Shown here: positions 36,668 to 45,089 of the stretch, one piece after another
Numbering within the stretch: position 1 is the first letter of the stretch
Layout of the letters: each line of letters starts with the position of its first letter
Origin: an uncultured Pelagibacteraceae bacterium
GTDB taxonomy: Bacteria > Pseudomonadota > Alphaproteobacteria > Pelagibacterales > Pelagibacteraceae
DNA length: 64,000 nt
Assembly (NCBI GenBank): GCA_902620525.1
Contig: CACNIK010000005.1
Coordinates: 31,415 to 95,414 of the forward strand
Reading direction: 5' to 3'
The notes under the pieces: model-generated
Database searches by the model: none
The model's input: only the letters and a program-made list of their open reading frames with translations
What the model was told of the DNA's origin: nothing
Position numbers and translations under genes: made by a program

Positions 36668-39192
36668 TATTTTGTAATAAAGTTTATGATTCTATCTTTT
36701 ACAAATATAACTTTGTTGACAGTTTGATTTAAAATTTTACTTTTTATCTTAGCATTGTTTTTACAAATCTTTTCAACTGAAATTTGATTTATACCTTTAT
36801 CAATTTCAACAACATCTCTTGTTTTGCCGTTAATTTGAATTGCCATTTTAATTTTTTCCTTCTTAATTAATTTAGTATCAACTTTTGGCCAGGTTTTTAT
36901 TTCCTTAGCTCCCAGCATTTCTAAACATTCATAAGCTATATGAGGGGTAAATGGTACAAGTATCTTCATTAATTTGATCAAATTTGTTTTTATGCATTTA
37001 TCTGAAACTTCTTTAGAAAGATGACTTTGGAATAAATTATATATTTCATAAACATTTGCCACAACTACATTTAAATTAAAATTATTAATCGACTTTGTAA
37101 TCTTGTTAATGTAAGAATTCATTTTCAAATCGAAATCTTTATCAAAATTATTTTTTTTAACTGATCTTTTTTTTATTTCACAACAAAGATTATATATTTT
37201 TTGAAGAAATTTATAAGCAGCGTTAACACCTTGATTTGACCATTGGATATCTTTTTCTGGGGGGCTATCTGAAAGTATAAACCATCTGACAGAGTCTGCT
37301 CCATATGATTTAATCATATTTTCTGGATCAATAACATTTTTCTTAGATTTTGACATCGACTCTGATGGGCCAACTATCACCTTTGATTTATCAGATATCA
37401 TTTGAAAGTTTCCATTTGAATTTTTTTCAACTTCAGAAGGGTTCAACCATTTCCCTTTTTGATCTTTGTAAGTTTCATGACATACCATGCCTTGAGTAAA
37501 TAAACCTTTAAAGGGCTCACTGTCTTTGATCTTTTTGTTATTATTTTTTAGCGCTCTCATGAAAAATCTTGAGTAGAGCAAATGTAAAATTGCGTGTTCT
37601 ATTCCACCTATATACTGGTCTACTGGCATCCAATAGTTAATTTTTTTTATGTCAAAAGGTTCAGATTTTATTTTAGGCGAGCAAAATCTTAAGAAATACC
37701 AGGAAGAATCTACGAATGTATCAAGAGTGTCAGTTTCCCGTAATGCTGGTTTACCAGTTTTTTTATGAACTGTATTTTTCCAACTTTTATGATTCTCTAG
37801 TGGATTTCCACTTTGGTTCAAATCAATGTCTACCGGAAGTTTTATTGGAAGTTCGCTTTTATCAACTGGCACAATAGATCCATCCTGTAAATGAATCATT
37901 GGTATTGGACAACCCCAATATCTCTGTCTTGAAATTCCCCAATCTTTTAATCTAAAAGTTATTTTCTTTTTTCCTATTTTTATTTTTTCAATTTCTTTTA
38001 TAATTCTAGTCTTTGCTTGTTCTACTGTTAACCCATTAAGAAAATCAGAGTTAATTAATGTTCCATCACCAATAAAAGCTTCTGATAAATTATTGAAGTT
38101 TTTGGGCTTAGTTGGATTATCCGATACAACTTCTGTAATTGGGAGATTATATTTTTTTGCAAAATCCAAATCTCTTTGGTCGTGAGCAGGACAACCAAAT
38201 ATTGCACCTGTCCCGTAGTCCATTAAAATAAAATTGGCTACATAAATTGGAATTTTTTTTCCCTTAATAAATGGATGAGATGCGTATAAGTTTGTATCAA
38301 ATCCAATTTTTTCCGCATTTGCCAAAGCTTCTTCTGTTGTACCGACTTTAAGGCATTCATTTTTGAAACTATTATATTTTTCATCTTTTAAAAATTTTTG
38401 ACAAATAGGATGATCTACTGAAACAGCTAAAAAAGATGCACCAAATATTGTGTCCGGCCTTGTCGTAAAAACATTAATTGTTTTATTTTCCTTTTCAATT
38501 TTAAAATTAATTTCACAACCAATGGATTTTCCAATCCAATTTTTTTGCATTATTTTTACTTTATCTGGCCAATTATCTAATTGATCTAATCCTTGAAGTA
38601 ACTCATTTGAAAATTTTGTTATGTCAAAAAACCATTGTGAGAGTTTCTTACGCTCTACTACCGCCCCCGATCTCCAACCTTTGCCATTAACAACTTGTTC
38701 GTTAGCTAAAACTGTTTGCTCAACGGGATCCCAGTTTACGTAATTTTCTTTTCTTTTTACTAAACCTTTATTGTAAAAATCGATAAATATTTCTTGTTGG
38801 TGTTTGTAATAATTTTCGTCACACGTAGAAACTTCTAAATCCCAATCTATTGAGAGCCCCATGAGTTTTAGCTGTCTCTTCATTTCTAATATATTTTTTT
38901 CTGTCCATTTTTTTGGGTGTAAATTGTTTTCTTTTGCCGCATTCTCTGCTGGTAAACCAAAAGCGTCCCATCCCATTGGGTGCAAAACATTGAAACCATT
39001 CATAAATTTAAATCGAGCAATAACATCGCCTATTGTATAATTTCTTACATGACCCATGTGAATTTTTCCTGAGGGATATGGAAACATTTCTAAACAATAA
39101 AACTTTTTTGAACTCTTATTATTGTAAAGCTTCTCTTTTTCAAAAATAGATTGCCACTTTTTTTCAATCACTTGAAAATTTAGTCTTTCCAT
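36667..39192 (-). CDS. leuS: leucyl-tRNA synthetase
   Basis: Class Ia synthetase of 841 residues. The HIGH-type motif is [16 protein letters not shown]; the editing domain carries [10 protein letters not shown]-like sequence ([13 protein letters not shown]) and [15 protein letters not shown]; the KMSKS-type motif is [14 protein letters not shown]. The anticodon-binding and C-terminal domains follow. It is first in the leftward group leuS-lptE-holA; the DUF3576 lipoprotein lies 10 bp upstream. Confidence 0.98.
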   Translation of the reverse strand: MERLNFQVIEKKWQSIFEKEKLYNNKSSKKFYCLEMFPYPSGKIHMGHVRNYTIGDVIARFKFMNGFNVLHPMGWDAFGLPAENAAKENNLHPKKWTEKNILEMKRQLKLMGLSIDWDLEVSTCDENYYKHQQEIFIDFYNKGLVKRKENYVNWDPVEQTVLANEQVVNGKGWRSGAVVERKKLSQWFFDITKFSNELLQGLDQLDNWPDKVKIMQKNWIGKSIGCEINFKIEKENKTINVFTTRPDTIFGASFLAVSVDHPICQKFLKDEKYNSFKNECLKVGTTEEALANAEKIGFDTNLYASHPFIKGKKIPIYVANFILMDYGTGAIFGCPAHDQRDLDFAKKYNLPITEVVSDNPTKPKNFNNLSEAFIGDGTLINSDFLNGLTVEQAKTRIIKEIEKIKIGKKKITFRLKDWGISRQRYWGCPIPMIHLQDGSIVPVDKSELPIKLPVDIDLNQSGNPLENHKSWKNTVHKKTGKPALRETDTLDTFVDSSWYFLRFCSPKIKSEPFDIKKINYWMPVDQYIGGIEHAILHLLYSRFFMRALKNNNKKIKDSEPFKGLFTQGMVCHETYKDQKGKWLNPSEVEKNSNGNFQMISDKSKVIVGPSESMSKSKKNVIDPENMIKSYGADSVRWFILSDSPPEKDIQWSNQGVNAAYKFLQKIYNLCCEIKKRSVKKNNFDKDFDLKMNSYINKITKSINNFNLNVVVANVYEIYNLFQSHLSKEVSDKCIKTNLIKLMKILVPFTPHIAYECLEMLGAKEIKTWPKVDTKLIKKEKIKMAIQINGKTRDVVEIDKGINQISVEKICKNNAKIKSKILNQTVNKVIFVKDRIINFITK

Positions 39193-39202
39193 AAATAAAA
39201 TT

Positions 39203-39721
39203 TTATTTTTTAACTTGTTTTTCTAAAATTGTTGCTTCTTTTAAAATAGATGCAATTAGTTCTTCTTGTATTCTTGATCTAAATACTTCTACATTACAAG
39301 ATTGGTTGACAGAACATTTTTTTCTATGAACAGTAATTTTGAGACTGTTGGATTGAATTACATTCGACATAAATCTAACAGTAATCTTTAATGCTTGATT
39401 TTTATTTGTTTCATCTGTGTACCAATCAGAAATAATTATGCCACCCGAGTAGTCCACGGTAGTTAGTGGTAAAAAGTCTAATATATCTAATGTTGCTCTC
39501 CACATCGGATTTGAAGTACTGAATTCATAATTAGTAGAACCTGTTCTACCCATCATCTTTCCAAGACCAACTCCTCTTCCTTCTTTTATGTTTTGTTTAG
39601 CTCTTTCAGGTCCTGAAATTGGAGTTTTCCTGGTATCCACTTTTTTTAAAAAACCTTTTCCACAAGACACAAGTAAGGAAAAAAGAAAAAAATAGACTAT
39701 AATTTTGAAAAAATTTCTCAT
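39203..39721 (-). CDS. DUF3576-type lipoprotein
   Basis: Predicted lipoprotein with a lipobox at [10 protein letters not shown]. The conserved middle [45 protein letters not shown] identifies the alphaproteobacterial DUF3576 group (sequence split over 45 residues). Its function is unknown. The frame opens at 39736, but the ATG at 39721 (MRNFFK) gives a cleaner signal peptide and is preferred, yielding 172 residues. In alphaproteobacteria the gene precedes leuS, as here. The envelope location and the link to LptE suggest an outer-membrane role, which is inference. Confidence 0.87.
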   Translation of the reverse strand: MRNFFKIIVYFFLFSLLVSCGKGFLKKVDTRKTPISGPERAKQNIKEGRGVGLGKMMGRTGSTNYEFSTSNPMWRATLDILDFLPLTTVDYSGGIIISDWYTDETNKNQALKITVRFMSNVIQSNSLKITVHRKKCSVNQSCNVEVFRSRIQEELIASILKEATILEKQVKK

Positions 39722-39800
39722 TTTAAGAGCACCCAACTATTAAATAGCATTGTTTAGGTAAAATCCAACAAAAATCAGGAAAATAGGGCTTTTTAGCATG

Positions 39801-39830
39801 TTGCATTTATACAACACTAGTCAAAATAAT
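39801..39830 (+). promoter_or_regulatory. possible porin promoter
   Basis: TTGCAT (39801-39806), an 18-bp spacer and AATAAT (39825-39830) would give an 85-base leader that contains the palindrome at 39887. Matches are moderate, and other AT-rich choices exist in this 200-bp gap. Confidence 0.35.
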
Positions 39831-39886
39831 AAGCGTAATGAATAACTTAAGGTACTAAATAAGCAATAAAAATTAGATAAATGGCT

Positions 39887-39902
39887 GTTAATTATAATTA
39901 AC
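39887..39902. promoter_or_regulatory. perfect 16-bp palindrome in the porin leader
   Basis: GTTAATTATAATTAAC is identical on both strands and sits 21 bp before the porin ATG, just ahead of the AAAGGAG ribosome binding site. It could be a dimeric regulator's operator, or an RNA hairpin that affects translation or mRNA stability. The bound factor is unknown. Confidence 0.5.
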
Positions 39903-39923
39903 GTTTTAACAAAAGGAGAAACA

Positions 39924-41018
39924 ATGAATAAATTAACAAAACTATTGTTCTCAGTTTTTACTTCAGTAGCTATAGCTACATCAGCATTTGCTGGTGAGTT
40001 CGCAGTAACTGGTAGTGCTAAGGCAACTTACACTATTTTAAGTAACACTGGAACAACAGGATCACACGCACTTGGTAAAGGACTTGGTATATCAAACGAG
40101 TTCTCACTAACTGCTTCAGGTGAACTTGATAACGGTATGACATGGTCATATGCACAAGATATCGACAATGCCACAGTACAAGATGATGCTTCTATCACAT
40201 TAGGTACTGACTATGGTACGGTTAAAATTTGTGTATCTGAGTGTGGATTATCAACAAAATACGCATTCGATAACTCAGCTTACGGAATAGGTTCTGATAA
40301 CGGTTATGGACACGGTTCAACATCATCAGGTGCAAGTGCAAACACTATGCAATATGGTTCGAACATCAGTTCATACAATAACCTTCAGTACCACGCGCCA
40401 GCTGACTTATTACCTTTCTCAACTACTTTCAAAGTTGGTATAACTCCAGGTAGAGCAGGTGGAACAGCTAACGACTCTTCTCACTCTGTAGTTGGAGACG
40501 CACACAATGGTGAAATGACTCAATACGCTATAACAACACAGCCTATTGATGGTTTAACTATTTCAGGTTCGTACTACGACTTTGGTGGTTTAGGTAAACA
40601 AGACGCTAGACAAAGAAAAGAAGGTGGTTCATTAGCTGCTAACTATTCTATTGGATCAGTGTCAATCGGTTACGGTGAAACTATGTTCGCTCCAGCTCAA
40701 GCAGCAGGAGTTGGTAACTCTGCAGCAGTTGTTGTAGACCACTACGAGAACAAAGGTTACAGCATAGGTTTCGCAGTTAACGATAACTTATCTATATCTT
40801 TCACAGAGGAAGAGTCTACAAAGAAACAGAAGTCTAAAGCGACAGCAACAGACGTAATCACTAGATCAGATAAGACAATGGAAATCCAAACGATTGACGT
40901 TGCTTACACTGTAGGTGGTGCTACGTTCTCAGTATCAACATCAGAAGGTACGAATGACTCGTACACAACAGGTGATGACACTAACGAGCACATCTTTGCT
41001 ATGTCATTAGCGTTCTAA
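39924..41018 (+). CDS. outer-membrane porin
   Basis: General diffusion-type porin of 364 residues. The signal peptide MNKLTKLLFSVFTSVAIATS ends at AFA, before GEFAVTGSAKATY. The rest alternates polar and hydrophobic residues with many Gly/Ser/Thr, and the chain ends in the terminal phenylalanine (FAMSLAF) needed for barrel insertion. A strong AAAGGAG ribosome binding site stands 6 bases before the ATG. Codons are enriched in TTC, AAC and TAC compared with neighbours, a mark of high expression. A hairpin terminator follows. The solute is unknown. Confidence 0.92.
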   Translation: MNKLTKLLFSVFTSVAIATSAFAGEFAVTGSAKATYTILSNTGTTGSHALGKGLGISNEFSLTASGELDNGMTWSYAQDIDNATVQDDASITLGTDYGTVKICVSECGLSTKYAFDNSAYGIGSDNGYGHGSTSSGASANTMQYGSNISSYNNLQYHAPADLLPFSTTFKVGITPGRAGGTANDSSHSVVGDAHNGEMTQYAITTQPIDGLTISGSYYDFGGLGKQDARQRKEGGSLAANYSIGSVSIGYGETMFAPAQAAGVGNSAAVVVDHYENKGYSIGFAVNDNLSISFTEEESTKKQKSKATATDVITRSDKTMEIQTIDVAYTVGGATFSVSTSEGTNDSYTTGDDTNEHIFAMSLAF

Positions 41019-41038
41019 TTTCTTTAGTTAGAAAAAAT

Positions 41039-41614
41039 TTAAAAAAGCCGGTTAATAAATTTAGCCGGCTTTTTTTTTATGGCTGATAAGCAAGCAAAAG
41101 ATTGAGATAAAACGCTATTTAATTTAGATAAATTTTTTTCGTTTATACCCCCCAAAGGAACTAATTCTGTTTTAGATCGGAGAGATAAAATATTAAACTT
41201 TTGAACTCCCAGATGCCCTGCTTTATTAGGACTGCTAGTCTCGAAAAGCCTAGAAAATATTATCACATTACAACCTTGCTTAATTTTTAAGTCAAGTTCT
41301 CGATGATTATGAGCAGAACCAATAATTTTAAATCCTTTTCTTGAATAGGTATTTGTGCGCAAATTCTTGTTGTGAGCGGATATGTATAAACCGTCAGCAT
41401 TTATTTTAGATAATAGTTTTATATTGTTAGCCACAAAAAAACTAACACCATTTTTCTTACAATTTTTTCTATAAATCTTCAGATCTTGAACTTTTTCTTT
41501 AGTAGTCTGATTTCTATAAATAATATTAAATTTATTCTTAATTCTAATCAAATTTAAATTGAATTCTCTAGTATTTTCTATGAATAAGTAGTATTTTTTT
41601 TTCAGTATCAACAT
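41039..41614 (-). CDS. diverged thiamine-phosphate synthase (ThiE/TenI-like) protein
   Basis: A protein of 191 residues (ATG at 41614; an upstream ATG at 41650 would overlap yggS by 36 bases). The fold pattern of ThiE/TenI can be followed: NIIYRNQTTKE in place of the QyR-K strand, ADGLYISAHNKN for GvHlGq-D, KIIGSAHNHREL, and ELVPLGGINEKNL for the phosphate-binding IGGI. The usual substrate residues (Gln/Lys of the first motif, Asn-Asp of IND) are altered, so activity on HMP-PP is doubtful. The gene end overlaps the porin terminator. Its start abuts that of yggS in CATATG. Confidence 0.72.
   Translation of the reverse strand: MLILKKKYYLFIENTREFNLNLIRIKNKFNIIYRNQTTKEKVQDLKIYRKNCKKNGVSFFVANNIKLLSKINADGLYISAHNKNLRTNTYSRKGFKIIGSAHNHRELDLKIKQGCNVIIFSRLFETSSPNKAGHLGVQKFNILSLRSKTELVPLGGINEKNLSKLNSVLSQSFACLSAIKKKPAKFINRLF
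41041..41078 (+). terminator. intrinsic terminator after porin, overlapping the ThiE-like gene end
   Basis: Stem AAAAAAGCCGG (41041-41051) pairs with CCGGCTTTTTT (41065-41075), with a 13-base loop and extra T. The A and T tracts on both sides make it usable from either strand. On the minus strand it forms the last codons of the ThiE-like gene. Confidence 0.92.
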
Positions 41615-42262
41615 ATGAACATAATAACCAATTTTGAGAAAATAAAACAAGAAATTAAAAACAATCTACCTCAGAGAGATGTTAAAGTCATCGCTGTAAG
41701 TAAAACTTTCTCACTAGAACATGTTATGCCTTTAGTTAATTATGGGCACAAACACTTTGGTGAAAATAAAGTCCAAGAAGCTGAAAAAAAATGGAAAGAT
41801 TTGAAAAAAACCATTAACAATTTAAGTTTACACATGATAGGAAGATTGCAATCAAATAAAGCAAAAAAGGCAGTAGAAATATTTGACTATATACACTCTC
41901 TTGATAGTGAAAAGTTAGCTAATGAATTAAGCAAACGACAAAAAGAAAAACATAAAAATTTAGGTTATTTTATACAAATAAATTTAGGGTCAGAAGAACA
42001 AAAAGGTGGTCTCGAAATAAATGACTTAAAAAATTTTTACGACTACTGTGTTAAAGATCTTAATCTTTCAATTCTTGGATTAATGGCGATACCTCCTAAT
42101 GACAAAAATCCTGATAAACATTTTAAAAGAATATCTGAATTAAATAAACAATTTAACTTTCAACAGCTAAGCATTGGAATGTCCAACGATTACTTGCAAG
42201 CGATTAAATATGGAGCCTCTCATGTTAGAGTTGGTAGTGCTATCTTCGGATCTAGAAATTAG
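41615..42262 (+). CDS. YggS/PLPBP family pyridoxal-phosphate-binding protein
   Basis: Vitamin B6 homeostasis protein with a TIM-barrel PLP fold, 215 residues. VKVIAVSKTFSLEHV contains the PLP-binding lysine, then HFGENKVQEAEKKW, HMIGRLQSNKAKKAV, GLMAIPP and LSIGMSNDYLQAI, and finally VRVGSAIFG. No catalysis is established for the family. The start codon touches the start codon of the leftward ThiE-like gene (shared palindrome CATATG), and the stop is interlocked with that of the L,D-transpeptidase gene. Confidence 0.94.
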   Translation: MNIITNFEKIKQEIKNNLPQRDVKVIAVSKTFSLEHVMPLVNYGHKHFGENKVQEAEKKWKDLKKTINNLSLHMIGRLQSNKAKKAVEIFDYIHSLDSEKLANELSKRQKEKHKNLGYFIQINLGSEEQKGGLEINDLKNFYDYCVKDLNLSILGLMAIPPNDKNPDKHFKRISELNKQFNFQQLSIGMSNDYLQAIKYGASHVRVGSAIFGSRN

Positions 42263-42750
42263 AGAACTTTCAAAAAAGTATTTTTATTTATAACTGATAA
42301 TAAATATTTTAGGTCTCTCTTAGATAGAGCTATGCATCCTAATGTGGGTGAGTAATTTTTTTTTGCAACGTGCAAAAAAATTGCACTACCTTTTTTTTTC
42401 TTAATAGGATTTAGATTATAATCTATTACAACAATTATATCGTAAGTATTTTCTTTTATACGTAATTTCTCAGCATTGTCTTTGAATGGAAACTTAACAA
42501 ATTTGTTATAAGATTTTGAATTTATATCATCACACCAGCCGTAATTCTTCTTGATAGGTAAAATCTTAAGTTTGGAGTAGATCTTTTTAACTCTTTCTTT
42601 TCTGTAAAAAATATATTTAAATTTGAATTTACCTCTTGGAGTACATTTATCCCCTTCCACTTTTTTACTTGTAATTCCTCTTTTACCAATAGCGCATTTT
42701 GCTTTATAGTCTCCAAAATAGATAAATTTTTTTTTAAGTATTACATCCAT
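42259..42750 (-). CDS. L,D-transpeptidase catalytic-domain (YkuD) protein
   Basis: Likely periplasmic peptidoglycan cross-linking or remodelling enzyme of 163 residues. AIGKRGITSKKVEGDKCTPRG is the YkuD lead segment, and IFLHVAKK with SPTLGCIALSKRDLKYLL carries the catalytic His and Cys. The common arginine after Cys (GCIR) is replaced by alanine (GCIA), a pattern I associate with an alphaproteobacterial subgroup. No signal peptide is seen, so export is unclear. An ATG at 42771 is possible, but the one at 42750 overlaps the divergent ATG at 42749 in CCATGG. Confidence 0.85.
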   Translation of the reverse strand: MDVILKKKFIYFGDYKAKCAIGKRGITSKKVEGDKCTPRGKFKFKYIFYRKERVKKIYSKLKILPIKKNYGWCDDINSKSYNKFVKFPFKDNAEKLRIKENTYDIIVVIDYNLNPIKKKKGSAIFLHVAKKNYSPTLGCIALSKRDLKYLLSVINKNTFLKVL

Positions 42751-43378
42751 GGCAGATAAAAAAAATATCATTTTAGCATTTGGAAATAAAGAATTTAATA
42801 ATTCTTTAATTGAAATTCAAGAATATCTCAGTTTCAATATAAAAATATTAGATGATTTAAAAGACGGAATTTCCTTAGAAAATTACCAAGGGATAATTAT
42901 TCACGAGGACGGGCTTAAAGATAATAGATTTAAAGATTTAATTAAAAATCATAATTTAAATAAAATTATTTTCCATAACTCAAAAAATATTAAAGGTACA
43001 GAAAATATTGAAAAATTAACTTTGCCAGCTTCTTTTGATCAAATAAATAAAATTGTAATAAACAATATTGTGAAAAGAAAATTTAAAACAAATTCATCTT
43101 TTAAAATTTATAATTATAAATTGGATAAAAATTTAAGACGTTTAATTAAAGATACAGTTCATTTGGAATTAACAGAGAAAGAGATAGAACTTATAGAATT
43201 ACTTAAAAAAAAATCATTTATAAAAAAAAAAGAAATTCTCTCTACCATATGGAAATATTCTGATGATGCGGATACCCATACTGTTGAAACACATATTTAT
43301 AGATTAAGAAAAAAAATTAAAGATATTTTTAACGATGATAAATTAATAAAAAGTTCAAAAGAAGGATATACGATTTGA
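42749..43378 (+). CDS. OmpR-type winged-helix regulator with degenerate receiver
   Basis: Transcription-factor-like protein of 209 residues. The C-terminal part (about 125-209) is a Trans_reg_C winged helix: LELTEKEIELIELLKKKSFIKKKEIL, then the recognition region HTVETHIYRLRKKIKDIF and the wing SKEGYTI. The N-terminal 115 residues have the size and alternating strands of a receiver (IILAFGNKEF, YQGIIIHEDG, NKIIFHNSK), but the acidic pocket and phospho-acceptor Asp are not there. Phosphorylation control is therefore unlikely. It is translationally coupled to the ArfA-like gene through TTTGA. Confidence 0.87.
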   Translation: MADKKNIILAFGNKEFNNSLIEIQEYLSFNIKILDDLKDGISLENYQGIIIHEDGLKDNRFKDLIKNHNLNKIIFHNSKNIKGTENIEKLTLPASFDQINKIVINNIVKRKFKTNSSFKIYNYKLDKNLRRLIKDTVHLELTEKEIELIELLKKKSFIKKKEILSTIWKYSDDADTHTVETHIYRLRKKIKDIFNDDKLIKSSKEGYTI

Positions 43379-43503
43379 AAAAAAGAAATAAAATAGCTAA
43401 AGATTTAATGTCTCCAAAATACCGAGTAAGAATCGTAAAACCTAAAAAGGGCAAAGGTAGCTACAAGAGAAAAAGAAATAAGAATTACTCAGAACTAAAT
43501 TAA
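43375..43503 (+). CDS. arfA: ArfA-type alternative ribosome-rescue factor, 42 aa
   Basis: A short gene of 42 codons starting at TTG 43375, which overlaps the TGA of the regulator, and ending in TAA at 43501. The product has a basic N-terminus, then IAKDLMSPKYRVRIVKP, and the hallmark KGKGSYKRKRNKN (KGKGSY at residues 25-30). E. coli ArfA has the matching DPLFRQRVEKNKKGKGSY-like order. ArfA frees ribosomes stalled on mRNAs lacking a stop codon by recruiting RF2. It has a normal stop codon here and no hairpin, so the non-stop autoregulation of the E. coli gene is not evident. Confidence 0.85.
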   Translation: MKKRNKIAKDLMSPKYRVRIVKPKKGKGSYKRKRNKNYSELN

Positions 43504-43507
43504 CAAA

Positions 43508-44434
43508 TCATAATCTTGCACCAACTTGTTGAATAATTTTAGAGGAAAGCTCAGTTCCCTTTTCTAAACTTTCTTTTAAAGATAACTTATTTATATATCC
43601 ATGTAGAAAACCAGCAGCAAATAAATCTCCAGCGCCTGTCAAATCCTTAATTTTTAAATCTTTTTTTGCATCGCACTTTACAAATTTATCGTTATAAATT
43701 GCTACTGCGCCTATTTCTCCCCGAGTTATCACAATTAATCTTTTAATTTTTCTGGCAAATTCAATTACATCCTTAAAATCTTTCGCTCCTATCAAAGCCC
43801 TGATTTCTTGCTCATTTGCAAATGTTATATCTAGTTTATTTTGAACTAAATCTAAAAAGTAATCTTTATGTCTTTCAACACAAAATAAATCAGAAAGAGA
43901 CATAGCAGATTGTTTGGAACAACTTATTGCTTTATTAAATGCTTTTTGAGGATCCCCTTTGTCCCACAAATATCCTTCAAGGAAAGTAATTTCACTTTTC
44001 TTTACTATTTTTTCATCAATATCATTCTCACTTATTTTTCCTGCAGTTCCTAAAAAAGTGCACATAGTTCGTTCTGAGTCTGGAGTTATTAAAATTAAAC
44101 AAGTGCCAGTAGGTATTTTTTCAGTTTTTATTTTATAAAGAAACTTAACTTTCTCTTTCTGAAGTCCTTCTAAATATTTTCTTCCTAAATCATCATCATT
44201 TACTTTACCTATAAAACCAACTTCACTACCTAATTGAGATAGACCAACAATAGAATTAGCTACTGAACCTCCAGAAATTGTCTTTTCAATTTTTAAATTT
44301 TCAAGAAGTATCTTAAACTCATTTTCATCAACTAATTTCATTGTGCTTTTAGTAAGTCCATTCTTACTTAAGAAGTTGTCATCTATCTTACAGATAACAT
44401 CTACAATTGCGTTTCCTATACCTAGAATTTTCAT
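43508..44434 (-). CDS. PfkB-family sugar/nucleoside kinase (adenosine kinase-like)
   Basis: Ribokinase-fold kinase of 308 residues. The N-terminal GIGNAIVDVICKIDDNFL, the glycine-rich TISGGSVANSIVGLSQLG, and the C-terminal signature IKDLTGAGDLFAAGFLHGYI with catalytic Asp are present. The TISGGSVANS form and the ERTMCTFLGTAG segment are closest to the bacterial adenosine kinase-like branch, but the substrate is not proven. It lies 1 bp downstream of nth and converges on the ArfA-like gene. Confidence 0.9.
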   Translation of the reverse strand: MKILGIGNAIVDVICKIDDNFLSKNGLTKSTMKLVDENEFKILLENLKIEKTISGGSVANSIVGLSQLGSEVGFIGKVNDDDLGRKYLEGLQKEKVKFLYKIKTEKIPTGTCLILITPDSERTMCTFLGTAGKISENDIDEKIVKKSEITFLEGYLWDKGDPQKAFNKAISCSKQSAMSLSDLFCVERHKDYFLDLVQNKLDITFANEQEIRALIGAKDFKDVIEFARKIKRLIVITRGEIGAVAIYNDKFVKCDAKKDLKIKDLTGAGDLFAAGFLHGYINKLSLKESLEKGTELSSKIIQQVGARL

Positions 44435-44435
44435 A

Positions 44436-45089
44436 TCAAGCTTTTTTTGTGATAAATTTCTTTTTTCTATTTGGGTAACAGTTTTTACAAATTTTGCAAG
44501 TTAAACCAAAGCAATCTCTTGCTTTACAATATTCTCTACCGTACCAGATAATTTGAAGATGAAGTTTATTCCAGTTTTTTTTGGGAAATAAAATTTTTAA
44601 ATCTTTTTCAGTTTGTATTACGTTTTTACCATTAGTTAACCCCCATCTTTGAGCCAGCCGATGAATATGAGTATCCACAGGAAATGCGGGGTAGCCAAAG
44701 CCTTGGGACATTACAACACTTGCTGTTTTATGTCCTACTCCTGGTAACTGTTCTAATTTTTCATAAGTATTTGGTACCTTACCATTGTATTTTTCAACCA
44801 AAGTTTTTGAGAGATAATAAATGCTTTTAGATTTAATCCTAAAAATTCCAATTTTTTTTATTAATTTTTCTATCTTTTTCCTGCCTAGTTTTACAAAATG
44901 CTTTGGATGATTATATCTAGGGTAAATATTCTTTGTTACATTATTTACATTTACGTCGGTACATTGTGCTGAAAGTAAAACTGAAACAAGTAAAGTAAAA
45001 GTATTTTTGTAATTAAGAGGAATAGGAACCTTAGGATAGGTTTTATTTAATATTTTTTGAATAATTTTAGATTTCTTCTTTTTATTCAC
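44436..45089 (-). CDS. nth: endonuclease III (DNA glycosylase/AP lyase)
   Basis: Base excision repair of oxidised pyrimidines. The helix-hairpin-helix is LEQLPGVGHKTASVV with the catalytic Lys, followed by VDTHIHRLAQRWGL with the catalytic Asp. The protein has 217 residues. The C-terminal iron-sulfur segment reads CKARDCFGLTCKICKNC, whose cysteine spacing differs from the standard C-x6-C-x2-C-x5-C. It lies directly downstream of dapB with no gap. Confidence 0.94.
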   Translation of the reverse strand: MNKKKKSKIIQKILNKTYPKVPIPLNYKNTFTLLVSVLLSAQCTDVNVNNVTKNIYPRYNHPKHFVKLGRKKIEKLIKKIGIFRIKSKSIYYLSKTLVEKYNGKVPNTYEKLEQLPGVGHKTASVVMSQGFGYPAFPVDTHIHRLAQRWGLTNGKNVIQTEKDLKILFPKKNWNKLHLQIIWYGREYCKARDCFGLTCKICKNCYPNRKKKFITKKA

